NCBI GenBank assembly: GCA_023416995.1
Contig: JAEZGI010000045.1
Span: 1-64,000, forward strand
Origin: Bacteroidota bacterium
Lineage (GTDB): Bacteria > Bacteroidota > Bacteroidia > Chitinophagales > Chitinophagaceae
Direction of reading: 5' to 3'
Length of the DNA stretch: 64,000 bases
Translations under genes and position numbers: made by a program
The notes under the pieces: model-generated
The model's database searches: none
What the model was told of the DNA's origin: nothing
Seen by the model: the letters and a program-made list of their open reading frames with translations, nothing else
Shown: one piece after another, positions 19,173 through 28,693 of the stretch
Layout: every line of letters begins with the position of its first letter
How positions within the stretch are numbered: the stretch's first letter is position 1

Positions 19173-19301
19173 GTCACATCAATATGTGAGAAAATGATTG
19201 ATTGGGATCGTTAGATTTGCCTTCCATCTACCCAACCATTTTTGAGAAGAGAATCAGCTTTTTAACTATGCTGTTGCTATGCGCAACGAAATAAAAATGG
19301 T

Positions 19302-19742
19302 ATGACCCCACACGATAAGATTGCGGCACTGCTTGAAGTGCTGAAAGTGTCAGCAGATGATGCAAATCGCATGTCAATGCCGTCATTGGCACCCCCTGCA
19401 CCACGTGAGCGTTTCGTGGTGCGAATGGCATCAAGACTGAAACCCGTTACTATAGATGAGATCGCATATTTCTATTCTGAAAACCGCCTTAATTTCATTA
19501 ATACCTGGCAAGGTCAAAAATTTGTTATCAATTATTCGATGGACGTGCTAATGCATCAGTTACCTGCAAATGATTTCTACCGTGTTAACCGGTCCTTTAT
19601 TGTTTCGTATAAAAGCATTGGTGTTATTCAACTGCAGGAGCGCAACAGGTTGAAGCTATTACTTACGCCACCTTTTAAACATGACGTTTTTGTAAGCAGG
19701 GAAAAAACTTCCGATTTTCGGTTATGGATAGGTGATATATAG
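19302..19742 (+). CDS. LytTR-type DNA-binding protein without receiver domain
   Basis: A 146-aa protein in which the LytTR DNA-binding domain occupies about residues 40-143: RFVVRMASRLKPVTIDEIAY, FYSENRLNFINT, FYRVNRSFIVSYKSI and the terminal basic stretch RNRLKLLLTPPFKHDVFVSR. The N-terminal 38 residues are too short for a receiver, so it cannot be controlled by phosphorylation in the usual way. It may be regulated by abundance, by a partner or by a membrane protein elsewhere. No kinase gene is adjacent. A terminator overlaps its stop codon, so it is likely transcribed alone. Confidence 0.85.
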   Translation: MTPHDKIAALLEVLKVSADDANRMSMPSLAPPAPRERFVVRMASRLKPVTIDEIAYFYSENRLNFINTWQGQKFVINYSMDVLMHQLPANDFYRVNRSFIVSYKSIGVIQLQERNRLKLLLTPPFKHDVFVSREKTSDFRLWIGDI

Positions 19743-19770
19743 AGCCGCCCCGGGGAAGAGACGGCTCTTT
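19741..19770 (+). terminator. Terminator overlapping the LytTR stop codon
   Basis: Perfect 7-bp stem (19741-19747 with 19762-19768) with an inner CCCCGGGG palindrome, then a short AT-rich tail. The stem begins on the last two bases of the LytTR stop codon. It lies between convergent genes and could serve both. Confidence 0.65.
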
Positions 19771-19774
19771 ATTA

Positions 19775-22700
19775 TCAGTTGATAATTATTTTCTTCACAT
19801 ACATGTCTTTGCCGTGTGTGATGCGCAACATGTACACGCCTTTTGACAATCCGGTCTGATTGATTTGTTTGGAGTACCTGCCAACAAAACCTGGTATGTT
19901 ACTGCTGTAAACTCTTTGACCTGTAAAGTTGATCAAACTGATCTCCAGGTCCGCTTTTCTGTTAAATTCAAACTGCAGCTGGAAGCGGCCATCATTTGGA
20001 TTTGGTGAAACCGATAACCTGATTTCGTTATCAGAAACATCTATCACCGCAGTTGAAATAAACGGAATCTCATTGCTGGCCAGCAAACAACCGGATGAAG
20101 CAGTTACAACACTTTTGTATGTACCGGATATCACGGGTGTATAAGTCTGACCAGTAGCACCGGAAATTTCAGCGCCGTCACGAAACCATTGATTGCCATC
20201 TGCAGCACTGCTGGTGAGGGTAGAACCACTCAGTGTGATTACTGGTGCGGTTATATTTCCCGCCACGATTGCAGTGCGTGGAGATGCGCAATTAAGCAAA
20301 TTGATACGCATATCATAGAACCAATAGTAAAAATTGCGGTGGTCCTGCTGTGGCGATGCATAATTCCCGGTGATTGAAAAAGTTTCCGGAATACTGAATG
20401 GATATGGCATCGTCGTTGTGCTTGTGTTTCTGAAGATGGTTGCACCATCAGCGCATTGCAGGATAAGAATATATTTTGAACCTGCCTGTGGTATAGCCAG
20501 GTTCAGCAGGTAAACAGCTCCTGTGTCAAGCGGATTGTTTTGCTGAACAGATCCGGGAGCCGGATTAGGAGTGGTCGCAAAGACATCGAGAACGGTACTG
20601 TCGATCGGATAATAAGTGGATACTTCGCCGTTGGTTTCATTTGCGATTTCGCCAAGAATAACAGTTAGTTTTCCGGGGTTGCCTATGTATAACCTGGCGC
20701 TTTCAATAACCATGGGCCCTGTTGCCGTAATGCGCACATAGCCGGCAAATTCGTTGTATCCACCATTGGGATACACCGTTTTGTTTGGTAATCCAACTTT
20801 CAGTCTTACATCATTTAAACCGAGATAATAAGTGCGGTTCGGTGGTATAACTGACGTGGTAGTTACGTTCCCGCTGGCGATAGGAGTACCGCCGGTAGCA
20901 GTTGTGTACCAGTAAGCTTTCCCGGAATTTGAGGAGCCTGTTCTTGTTAAAACCACCTGGTTTGTGCCACATTGTTCAGCGGTTCCTGTAGGTGCATCTG
21001 CGCCGTTGCTTAGTACGATGTTGCCGGTGAACGCGTCATTACCAGTTGATTGATCACCTGCCAACGCAGTTGCAGCGGTTATGGTGTATGTATTGCCGGC
21101 TGCAGCATTAAAATAAGATTGAAAAGTAAAAGTTGCTTCGCCAAAAGGTAAGATGGTGCCGGGATATCTTGTGTTCCAGGTGGCAATGGTCGTTGCGCCT
21201 CTTTTTATAGTGGCTGTTAAAGGAATATTACTTTGAGGTTCGTCACCGAAGTTTTTGATCCGGATCGATACCATTTGTGAATCAAGTGCGCAGCTTAATC
21301 CGTTAGGGTTATCAATTCCTATCACACCAACATTAGCTGAAGGTGCGGATACAAGGGCCCGCATGTCGAGTGTTTCGCCTTTTGCGTAACCTCCGCATGC
21401 GGTTACGGAAGCGGCGTTATTTGTTTCAACAACTACGATACGTAACAAGGAAAAATTACCTGTTACCAAAGTAGCCGGTGTAGTGATCTGACCGGTATAG
21501 TTAGTGTTGCCCGTCAGTACTGCACTCTGGGCAAGCATTTCTCCTGCATCAAACGTGCCGTTGTTATTGGCATCAAGAAATATCTTTACTATTCTTGATG
21601 GATTGGTTCCGTCGCAGCTGCGAAGAACAATAGAAACCGGGTAGGCGGTAGCAGCCTGGAACAAAAACGTTTCATTGGTTAGATTGCTCTGACCCGCGCA
21701 ACTGGTAGGTCCTTCTTTCAGGGTTCCGCCAATCTGGATACTTTCTATCCTCGTACTGCCCGCCGTTGTTGGAGCAGATACGCAATAGGCCTGGCCGCCA
21801 ACGCCGCTTACGAGCAATGAAAACGCCTGGCTGCCTCTTTCAAGATTTCCCTTATGCTTCACCGTTATAGTATAGGTCTTACCCGGAACAGCATCCGGAA
21901 TCACGATCTTTTCAACATTATCCAGCACATTATCACCGGTCGTTGCGGGTGCATCACGATCGGCCGGGTTCAGGATATAGGGCATATACGTTTCACTGCC
22001 GCTTGTGATCTTAATATCCAGGTCATGGATAAGTTTTTTTTCAGGATTGTTTAAACGATTGTTGGTGTTCACGGTTCCTTTTGGATCCGTCCATGAAATG
22101 GTCGCCATAAGCGTGCCTTTGCCGGATGCGACCACAGGTAATGTAAACGTCGCACCATTATTCAATGTTTCTTCACGTATCAGCTGATCGCTATTGTTTG
22201 AAGTAATTACTGAAGCAGCGCGTTCCATATTCAATAATCCCCAACCATGTTTGTAGTCCGGGCCATCAGAAGGTCCGGCTTCATCGGCGGTATGTATAAC
22301 AAGACCTTTCAAAGTGGCCGACCGCATGAACTGGCCATTGTGCAGCCGCGAATAATATTCCTGTAACAGGTAAAGCGAACCCGAGGCCACGGGAGTTGCC
22401 ATTGAAGTGCCGCTGAGGTAAGCATAATCAGTGTTACCACTTGTAATTGCACTTAAAAGGTTAACGCCATCAGTTACGATATCTGGTTTTATGCGACCAT
22501 CATCTGTAGGTCCCCAGCTTGTAAAACTTGTTAACACAACATCAGAAGGCTGCAGGTACCCGCCGGGTATCGCATTCACCGCGCCAACTGTTAAAACATT
22601 TTTTGCAACACTATAAGTTGGTAAGATATCATAACCGTTATTACTGCTGATTCCTGCCGGCCGGTTACCCGCATCAATCATACTATTTGCTGCATTATAA

Positions 22701-23530
22701 CGGAAATACTTATCACCAATCTCCGGTCCGGTTTCATCGCGGTTGTTGCCGGCTGCTTTTACGATCAGATAATAAGGAGCATTGTATGCCATCGAGTCCC
22801 AGTTGCGGGCATCATTATCATAATATCCAAACTTATAATCTTCGTTGGCGCCTGCTTCTCCGCGAAACTCCCACCTGTCTTCTCCTTCATTAAAATACCA
22901 ACCACTAATGGTACCATAAGAGTGATTTGATATCAGCAGCGATGGTGCCTCCGCAAACATCTCGGAGATATGATTTGTAAAATCGTAGGCAGTAAGTTGT
23001 TGTGCGCCAAAAGCCATTCCTTTTGCATTTGGATTGACACCTGAATTAACCATGATGCCGGCCACATGGGTGGAATGGTCCTCAAGTGCCGCGGGATTGT
23101 CTTTTTGAAGTATTCTGCCACCAAACTCAACGTGTCCGCCCAGTATGCGGCCCCCGTCCCAGATAGCCAGTTTACCTTTGATATTTGCCGAAGATCCGCT
23201 AAGGTTCAAACCGGTGGAACCACCGGGCCATAATGCGTTTGTTCTTACTGTAGTTGCTCCAAGCAGATTGTCAAAAGTGGTAACATATAATGGTGCACCT
23301 TTCAGATCAACACCTATTAATCGTGCAACGCGGCCATTTTTGCCTCTTGTCAGCATCGGCCATCCTTTTTGTGCTGCGAGTGTCTTTAATTTCAGGAAGG
23401 TTTTTTGCTCCTCCAATGCTGCGGCGGAGGCAGATTTTTCAAGGATAGTTCTTTGGGTTTTGGTTTGAGCTTTCACGTGGGTCGATACAACAGAAACCAG
23501 GATAAACACCAGGGTTAAGATTCTGCTCAT
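19775..23530 (-). CDS. Secreted S8 subtilisin-like protease with GEVED/Ig-type domains and T9SS sorting domain
   Basis: A 1251-aa protease starting at the ATG at 23530, which gives the signal peptide MSRILTLVFILVSVVSTHVKAQ; a longer start would place 25 basic residues before it. The catalytic triad is Asp125 (IWDGGRI), His155 (DHSTHVAG) and Ser376 (SGTSMATP), all intact. After the protease domain come a jelly-roll-like domain (about 480-600), a GEVED-type domain (around 640-740, FLDANNNGTFDAGE), CARDB-like and Ig-like domains, and a C-terminal type IX secretion sorting domain (VSPNPNDGRFQLQF ... KGVYMLRI). It is a surface or secreted endopeptidase, probably for nutrient protein. It is transcribed towards the LytTR gene. 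Confidence 0.92.
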   Translation of the reverse strand: MSRILTLVFILVSVVSTHVKAQTKTQRTILEKSASAAALEEQKTFLKLKTLAAQKGWPMLTRGKNGRVARLIGVDLKGAPLYVTTFDNLLGATTVRTNALWPGGSTGLNLSGSSANIKGKLAIWDGGRILGGHVEFGGRILQKDNPAALEDHSTHVAGIMVNSGVNPNAKGMAFGAQQLTAYDFTNHISEMFAEAPSLLISNHSYGTISGWYFNEGEDRWEFRGEAGANEDYKFGYYDNDARNWDSMAYNAPYYLIVKAAGNNRDETGPEIGDKYFRYNAANSMIDAGNRPAGISSNNGYDILPTYSVAKNVLTVGAVNAIPGGYLQPSDVVLTSFTSWGPTDDGRIKPDIVTDGVNLLSAITSGNTDYAYLSGTSMATPVASGSLYLLQEYYSRLHNGQFMRSATLKGLVIHTADEAGPSDGPDYKHGWGLLNMERAASVITSNNSDQLIREETLNNGATFTLPVVASGKGTLMATISWTDPKGTVNTNNRLNNPEKKLIHDLDIKITSGSETYMPYILNPADRDAPATTGDNVLDNVEKIVIPDAVPGKTYTITVKHKGNLERGSQAFSLLVSGVGGQAYCVSAPTTAGSTRIESIQIGGTLKEGPTSCAGQSNLTNETFLFQAATAYPVSIVLRSCDGTNPSRIVKIFLDANNNGTFDAGEMLAQSAVLTGNTNYTGQITTPATLVTGNFSLLRIVVVETNNAASVTACGGYAKGETLDMRALVSAPSANVGVIGIDNPNGLSCALDSQMVSIRIKNFGDEPQSNIPLTATIKRGATTIATWNTRYPGTILPFGEATFTFQSYFNAAAGNTYTITAATALAGDQSTGNDAFTGNIVLSNGADAPTGTAEQCGTNQVVLTRTGSSNSGKAYWYTTATGGTPIASGNVTTTSVIPPNRTYYLGLNDVRLKVGLPNKTVYPNGGYNEFAGYVRITATGPMVIESARLYIGNPGKLTVILGEIANETNGEVSTYYPIDSTVLDVFATTPNPAPGSVQQNNPLDTGAVYLLNLAIPQAGSKYILILQCADGATIFRNTSTTTMPYPFSIPETFSITGNYASPQQDHRNFYYWFYDMRINLLNCASPRTAIVAGNITAPVITLSGSTLTSSAADGNQWFRDGAEISGATGQTYTPVISGTYKSVVTASSGCLLASNEIPFISTAVIDVSDNEIRLSVSPNPNDGRFQLQFEFNRKADLEISLINFTGQRVYSSNIPGFVGRYSKQINQTGLSKGVYMLRITHGKDMYVKKIIIN

Positions 23531-23617
23531 AAGTAGTAGTTGTCTTTGTTTTAAAATTACACTTTTTGAGATTACAACCGTCTTTTTTGATAACTTCAAC
23601 GCCAAAATGAATTGATT

Positions 23618-24079
23618 ATGAGGCAGTTTCTGTCGCGGTTCCTGGTTGCTTTCATAATTGTGTCTGTATGCTCCTCATTTGTATACGGAATATTTGGAAA
23701 AAAGTGCGGCATCAAGGGTTATGTCTACGAAATGAAAGGCAATCAGATGCCATCTCCCGATGAACCACGACAAGCTCCAAAAGGCATAAAGACACAAGTT
23801 TATATTTATGAACTCACGGGTCCTTCACAGGTTGTGCGGGATGAACGCCCCGGCTTCTATAAATCCGTCAACACGAAACTGGTAAAACAGGTTTCCACTG
23901 ACAATAAAGGCTATTTTTCGGTCAAATTGAAACCGGGAACCTATTCGGTATTTACGGCGGTTGACTCGCTTCTTTACGCTAATATGTTTGATCAGGATAA
24001 CAATATCTACCCTGTAGAAGTAGTGAAAAAAAAGATGACAGAAGTAGTAATCAGGCAGGACTTTAACGCTGCTTATTAA
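23618..24079 (+). CDS. Secreted hypothetical protein with carboxypeptidase-regulatory-like fold
   Basis: A 153-aa protein starting at the ATG at 23618, giving a signal peptide MRQFLSRFLVAFIIVSVCSS. The mature part begins CGIKGYVYEMKGNQMPSP and contains DNKGYFSVKLKPGTYSVF, the pattern of a carboxypeptidase-regulatory-like (transthyretin-type) beta-sandwich. No catalytic residues are visible. It diverges from the protease gene, with 87 bases between the two start codons, and precedes uxuA by 19 bases, so it may be co-transcribed with uxuA although no functional link is obvious. Confidence 0.65.
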   Translation: MRQFLSRFLVAFIIVSVCSSFVYGIFGKKCGIKGYVYEMKGNQMPSPDEPRQAPKGIKTQVYIYELTGPSQVVRDERPGFYKSVNTKLVKQVSTDNKGYFSVKLKPGTYSVFTAVDSLLYANMFDQDNNIYPVEVVKKKMTEVVIRQDFNAAY

Positions 24080-24098
24080 TCACCAATAAAACGTTTAC

Positions 24099-25274
24099 TT
24101 GGAACTTTACAATTTCGAACAGACAATGCGCTGGTACGGACCCTCCGACCCGGTTAGTTTACAGGATATCCGCCAGGCAGGATGTACAGGGATCGTCACC
24201 GCGCTGCATCACGTAGCTAACGGTCAGGTATGGACGAAAGAAGAGATCGCAAAACGCAAAACTGAAATTGAAGCTGCCGGTCTCACCTGGTCAGTAGTAG
24301 AAAGTGTGCCGGTACATGAAGACATCAAAACACGCTCAGGTAATTACGCTGAATACATAAGGAACTATGCCCAGTCGCTTATAAATCTCGGCGGGTCAGG
24401 TATTAAAATAGTTACCTATAATTTTATGCCTGTGCTCGACTGGACCAGGACGGACCTTGCTTTTGAGTGCGAAGACGGCAGTAAGGCACTGCGTTTTGAA
24501 AAAGCGGCTTTTGTGGCTTTTGATTTATTGATGCTGCAACGAAAAGGCGCAGAAAACGACTATTCTGCTTCTGAAATCGCTCGGGCCAGGGAACGCTTTG
24601 AAGCGATGAGCGGTGAAGAGAAGTTGTTGTTACAAAGAAATATCATCGCCGGTTTACCAGGCAGCGAGGAGAGTTTTACCCTTGATCAGTTTCAGTTGGC
24701 CCTGGATAAATACATTGGAATTGATGCACAAAAGCTTCAGCAGAATCTTTTTTCGTTCCTCCGGGAAATCATGCCTGCGGCTGAACAGACGGGTGTAAAG
24801 CTGGTGATTCACCCTGATGATCCGCCTTTTCCGATCCTTGGTCTGCCGCGCATATTAAGCACTGCTGACGATGTAAGGGCGCTGTTTGCCGCGGTGCCGT
24901 CGGCATCGAACGGCCTCTGTTTTTGCACAGGTTCTTTTGGTGTGCGCGCTGATAACAATCTGCCTGAAATGGTTAAAGAGTTCGGTGACAGGATCAATTT
25001 TATACATCTCCGCAGCACCTTGCGCAACGAGTGGGGCGATTTCTATGAAGCTGATCATCTCACAGGAGATGTTGATATGTACGCTGTGATTCGCGAACTG
25101 GTTATCGTTATGCACAATCGTAAACAGCGTATTGCGGTACGACCCGACCATGGTCACCAGATGCTTGATGATCTGAAGAAAAAAACCAACCCCGGTTACA
25201 GTGCTATCGGCAGGTTACGTGGCCTTGCTGAGATCCGCGGTGTAGAGCTGGGTATCTATAGAAGTATTTTTTAA
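24099..25274 (+). CDS. uxuA: Mannonate dehydratase
   Basis: A 391-aa protein of the UxuA family, close to the usual length (~394). It opens FEQTMRWYGPSDPVSLQDIR then QAGCTGIVTALHHVANGQVW, closely matching the E. coli enzyme, and ends with the metal-site region VRPDHGHQML and the SAIGRLRGLAEIRGVELGI tail. It dehydrates D-mannonate to 2-keto-3-deoxygluconate in hexuronate (glucuronate) catabolism and needs Fe2+ or Mn2+. The start I use is TTG at 24099; the ATG at 24126 would cut into the conserved N-terminus. The other pathway genes (uxaC, uxuB, kdgK) are not in the window. Confidence 0.93.
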   Translation: MELYNFEQTMRWYGPSDPVSLQDIRQAGCTGIVTALHHVANGQVWTKEEIAKRKTEIEAAGLTWSVVESVPVHEDIKTRSGNYAEYIRNYAQSLINLGGSGIKIVTYNFMPVLDWTRTDLAFECEDGSKALRFEKAAFVAFDLLMLQRKGAENDYSASEIARARERFEAMSGEEKLLLQRNIIAGLPGSEESFTLDQFQLALDKYIGIDAQKLQQNLFSFLREIMPAAEQTGVKLVIHPDDPPFPILGLPRILSTADDVRALFAAVPSASNGLCFCTGSFGVRADNNLPEMVKEFGDRINFIHLRSTLRNEWGDFYEADHLTGDVDMYAVIRELVIVMHNRKQRIAVRPDHGHQMLDDLKKKTNPGYSAIGRLRGLAEIRGVELGIYRSIF

Positions 25275-25340
25275 TTTGTTTTTAATCGGAAATGAGTTTC
25301 AGTGCAGACAGGCTTGAACTTTATTTCTAATTTTGGCTTT

Positions 25341-26030
25341 ATGGAAGAAATTAAAATATTGCTGGTTGAAGACGAAAAGAAAATTGCGGAAACGCTGAAG
25401 AAAGGACTAACAGAACAACAATACCAGGTTGAACTCGCATTTGATGGATTGCAGGGACTGAAGTTATTCGAGACCTACAATTTTGATCTTGTGATCCTTG
25501 ATATAAATATACCGGGTCTTAATGGTTATGAGGTTTGTAAAGCGATACGCCAGGTAAACGAAAGGGTTCCGGTGGTGATGTTAACTGCGCTTAGTGCCAC
25601 CGATGACAAGGTAGAGGGCTTTGATGCAGGCGCTGATGATTATATCGTTAAGCCTTTTGATTTTAAAGAACTGCTTGTCCGTATTCGTGCTTTGCTGAAA
25701 CGTTTGTACCAGGGGCCGCCCACCGGTAATGTGCTGACAATAGCCGATTTGTCTATGAATCTTGACAATAAGGAAGTAACGCGTGGTGGTACAAGAATAT
25801 CATTAACTGCAAAAGAGTTCCAGTTACTTGAATACCTGGTTCGTAACAAAAACAGGGTAGTGTCAAGAGCTGATATTGCTTTGAACGTCTGGGATATTGA
25901 CTTCGATACCAAAACGAATGTAATAGATGTGTACGTCAACTTCCTTCGCAAAAAGCTCGATAAGGATTACGAAAACAAGTTGATCCACACCCAGGTAGGG
26001 ATGGGTTATATCCTTAAAGAGAATCCGTAG
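25341..26030 (+). CDS. OmpR/PhoB-family response regulator
   Basis: A 229-aa two-component regulator starting at the ATG at 25341 (MEEIKILLVEDEKKIAETL). The receiver domain has the acidic pair ED, phospho-acceptor Asp in VILDINIPGLNG, Thr in VVMLTALSA and Lys in YIVKPFDF. The C-terminal winged helix (about residues 130-228) has SLTAKEFQLLEYLVRNKN and NVIDVYVNFLRKKLDK. Its stop codon touches the GTG start of the partner kinase, so the pair is translationally coupled. The signal sensed and target genes are not evident. Confidence 0.95.
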   Translation: MEEIKILLVEDEKKIAETLKKGLTEQQYQVELAFDGLQGLKLFETYNFDLVILDINIPGLNGYEVCKAIRQVNERVPVVMLTALSATDDKVEGFDAGADDYIVKPFDFKELLVRIRALLKRLYQGPPTGNVLTIADLSMNLDNKEVTRGGTRISLTAKEFQLLEYLVRNKNRVVSRADIALNVWDIDFDTKTNVIDVYVNFLRKKLDKDYENKLIHTQVGMGYILKENP

Positions 26031-27434
26031 GTGAAAATAAAAGTTAAGATAACTGCCCTGTTTACACTCCTGGTAACAGCAATACTGTTACTGCTCAGTT
26101 TATCTGTTTTTTATTTTTCAAAACTTGAACGCCGGGAAACATTTAAGAATCGTCTCTCCGGCCGCGCTAACATCAATACACAACTTTATTCCATAGTAGG
26201 CGATACGAACCTTGCTGCACTTGCAAGGTTCGATTCTGCTTCTACTACTATTCCGCAGAAGTCAGTAACCATTTATAATCGTCAGAACACACCGATATAC
26301 CAGTTTAATGCAAATGGTTCAGATACTATCAAAGCTTCGCCTGAAATCTTGAACGAAGCGCGTTTGCAACAACGTTATTATTTTAACCGGGGAGAGAAGG
26401 AGGCTGTCGCATATCATTATGTTGATGGTGCGAACCGGGTAGTAATTGTGGTGGGCGGTTATGATGAAGATGGATGGGAACGCCTGAGAGAGCTTAAAAA
26501 TATTCTGTTTGGTAGCCTGATGACGGGTATACTTATCACACTTATTGTGGGATATGCATTTTCGCAACAACTTGTGCGTCCTATTTCACAGATCATTCAT
26601 GAAGTAAACGAGATCAGTTCTCAAAATCTTTCACATCGTATTCATGCCGGTAGCTCACAGGATGAGTTGAACCAGCTCGCAAACACATTTAATGAACTGC
26701 TGAACCGGTTGCAGGATTCTTTTATCATACAGCGTCGGTTTATTTCAAATGCTTCTCATGAATTGTCGACACCGCTTACTTCCATACTTAGCCAGCTTGA
26801 AGTTACCTTACACAAAGACAGGAGCAAAGAAGAGTATCGCCAGGTAATGCAATCGATACATGAAGATGTACGTCAGATGCAGCAGCTCACAAGAAGTTTA
26901 CTTGAGATTGCTAAAACCGGCTCCCAGGGCGGATTGGAGCTGACGGAAGTTCGTATAGATGAGGTATTGTTGAAGGTAACCGCTGATGTGCAAAAGATCA
27001 GCGAAAATTATGTCGTTAACCTTAACTTCCGCGACTATCCTGAAGATGAAACAAGTTTTATTATTTTTGGAAGCAATGATCTTTTGTATAGTGCCATCAA
27101 AAACGTTGTTGAGAATGGATGTAAATATTCACCGAACCATGTTTCAAACGTGAACCTTTCGTTTCCAGAGGATCAGGTAGTGATTGAAGTGAAAAATGAA
27201 GGCGATGTAATTGCAGAAGAAGAGATTGAAAATATATTCCAGCCTTTCTATAGATCTTCAAACACCGGACAGGCAAAGGGTTTTGGTCTTGGTCTTGCTT
27301 TGGCCAAACGTATTATTGCGCTTCATAAAGGAGTAATAGAGGTGCAGTCCGACATTGTCACAGGCACCGTGTTTACAGTGAGTATTCCCACCATGGCGGC
27401 CGGTCAGGACCCGGCTATTATTAACAAAAATTAA
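26031..27434 (+). CDS. HAMP-domain sensor histidine kinase
   Basis: A 467-aa membrane kinase that begins with GTG directly after the regulator's stop. It has helix 1 at about residues 5-26, an extracytoplasmic sensor region to about 165, helix 2 (LFGSLMTGILITLIVGYAF), a HAMP linker (QQLVRPISQIIHEVNEIS), the phospho-acceptor His in FISNASHELSTPLTSIL, N-box KNVVENGCKYSPN, and G-boxes ending GFGLGLALAKRII. All catalytic boxes are intact. It phosphorylates the upstream OmpR-type regulator. The sensor domain shows no recognisable ligand-binding family. Confidence 0.95.
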   Translation: MKIKVKITALFTLLVTAILLLLSLSVFYFSKLERRETFKNRLSGRANINTQLYSIVGDTNLAALARFDSASTTIPQKSVTIYNRQNTPIYQFNANGSDTIKASPEILNEARLQQRYYFNRGEKEAVAYHYVDGANRVVIVVGGYDEDGWERLRELKNILFGSLMTGILITLIVGYAFSQQLVRPISQIIHEVNEISSQNLSHRIHAGSSQDELNQLANTFNELLNRLQDSFIIQRRFISNASHELSTPLTSILSQLEVTLHKDRSKEEYRQVMQSIHEDVRQMQQLTRSLLEIAKTGSQGGLELTEVRIDEVLLKVTADVQKISENYVVNLNFRDYPEDETSFIIFGSNDLLYSAIKNVVENGCKYSPNHVSNVNLSFPEDQVVIEVKNEGDVIAEEEIENIFQPFYRSSNTGQAKGFGLGLALAKRIIALHKGVIEVQSDIVTGTVFTVSIPTMAAGQDPAIINKN

Positions 27435-27441
27435 TCCGCTG

Positions 27442-27459
27442 TCATGCCAATAGGCATGA
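27442..27459. other. Short perfect hairpin after the kinase gene
   Basis: A 7-bp perfect inverted repeat (27442-27448 with 27453-27459) around a 4-base loop, 8 bases after the kinase stop. There is no T tract, so it may be a weak terminator or an mRNA 3'-end structure. Confidence 0.4.
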
Positions 27460-27592
27460 TTCGTGTTTGGCAGGTATTGAAACAAAACCAGGCAGCTATT
27501 CATTGCGGGCGGCTATTTAATTGCCTTTTAATTCAGTAGCACCAGTTTATCCATGCAATGTTGATAGATTAGCCTGTGCCTTATCACTGACT

Positions 27593-28435
27593 ATGACCAA
27601 GTTGTTTAATAATATTATGGTGGCGATTGATTCCTCAGGCAAGTCAAGAATTGCAATTGAGCGTGCGATCGATATAGCGAATCATTTCAAGTGCCATATC
27701 CACCTGGTGTATGCAGAGTCGCATGGTTTGGTATCCTGGGAACATAAGCCTTCAAATGGTGGCGCTGATCCGGGCCCGGATACTGCCCAGACAAGATTGT
27801 ACGAACTGCAGAATCAATACACTTATCAACTCGAGCCAGGTTTGTCGATGTTTGCTTCTATTCGTAAAGGAAATAAAAACAAATCGGTCATTGAATATGC
27901 TGTCAGGAACCAGATTGACCTGGTAGTAGTTGGAAATACCGGAACAGTTTTTAATCAGCTTTTCACCCGCAGTTTTAATGTGCATGAAATTACGCGGCGG
28001 CTCGAGTGCCCGGTACTTTCGGTGCGCCACAGCAGCGCGGAAGACAAGTTGCTTAACATCGTTTTGCCCATTGGAAACGGTTTGCCGATCCGTAAAATCA
28101 TGTTTGCAAGTTATCTCGCAAGAAAGTACAACTCAAAGATCCATCTGCTTGCAATAACCAACGAAGTTTCGGATAACAATCCGGATCATAACCAGTATCT
28201 CCATAAGGCTTACCAGCTGTTAAGGGATAACACTACTTTGTCGATCCAGTGTCATACCATGCGCGGCAACAATATTGCCGATACCACGCTTCGTTTTGCA
28301 GAAAAAATCAATGCCGATCTCATAGTCGTAAACCCAGGCGAAGAATCCATGTTATCGGGTTTCTTCAACAAGCTGGTCAAAGGAACGCTGTTCAATGAAT
28401 CTCGGATCCCGGTTATGACGATTTCGGCAGCTTAA
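27593..28435 (+). CDS. Tandem universal stress protein (two USP domains)
   Basis: A 280-aa protein with two USP domains (about residues 1-145 and 146-280). The start at 27593 gives MTKLFNNIMVAIDSSGKSRI, the usual beginning of a USP. The first domain ends VVVGNTGTVFNQLFTRSFNV then HEITRRLECPVLSVR, close to the nucleotide-binding GxxG-9x-GS/T pattern but altered. The second has KIMFASYLARKYNSKIHLLA and LIVVNPGEESMLSGFFNKLV, with the loop replaced, so ATP binding there is doubtful. It is a cytoplasmic stress protein. A strong terminator follows. Confidence 0.88.
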   Translation: MTKLFNNIMVAIDSSGKSRIAIERAIDIANHFKCHIHLVYAESHGLVSWEHKPSNGGADPGPDTAQTRLYELQNQYTYQLEPGLSMFASIRKGNKNKSVIEYAVRNQIDLVVVGNTGTVFNQLFTRSFNVHEITRRLECPVLSVRHSSAEDKLLNIVLPIGNGLPIRKIMFASYLARKYNSKIHLLAITNEVSDNNPDHNQYLHKAYQLLRDNTTLSIQCHTMRGNNIADTTLRFAEKINADLIVVNPGEESMLSGFFNKLVKGTLFNESRIPVMTISAA

Positions 28436-28516
28436 AACCTTGTGATATTTATCTTACGTGGAGCCTCGTTTGACTTACATCCATATTGGTTTCGTTTTCA
28501 CGTGCGTTAGTCGTTT

Positions 28517-28553
28517 AGATGCCCAAAAATTCATTTGGTAAGCATCTTTTTTT
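28517..28553 (+). terminator. Intrinsic terminator after the USP gene
   Basis: Two stacked stems, 28517-28522 with 28542-28547 and CCAAA 28523-28527 with TTTGG 28534-28538, then a run of seven Ts. It lies 80 bases after the USP stop. Confidence 0.8.
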
Positions 28554-28693
28554 GGCGTATCTTACTAATAGATACCTGCTCCTTCCCTCAATTACATTTT
28601 GCGACCAACATGATTCCTGATTTTGCAGGTGTGTGATGCTGTGCCAGTGATCCAATAAAGGCCATTTTATCTTTCAATATTAAATGCTTTGCT

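Noticed and set aside
23531..23605. 25-residue basic N-terminal extension of the subtilase
   Set aside because: The signal peptide starts cleanly at the ATG at 23530; the extension has no family support.
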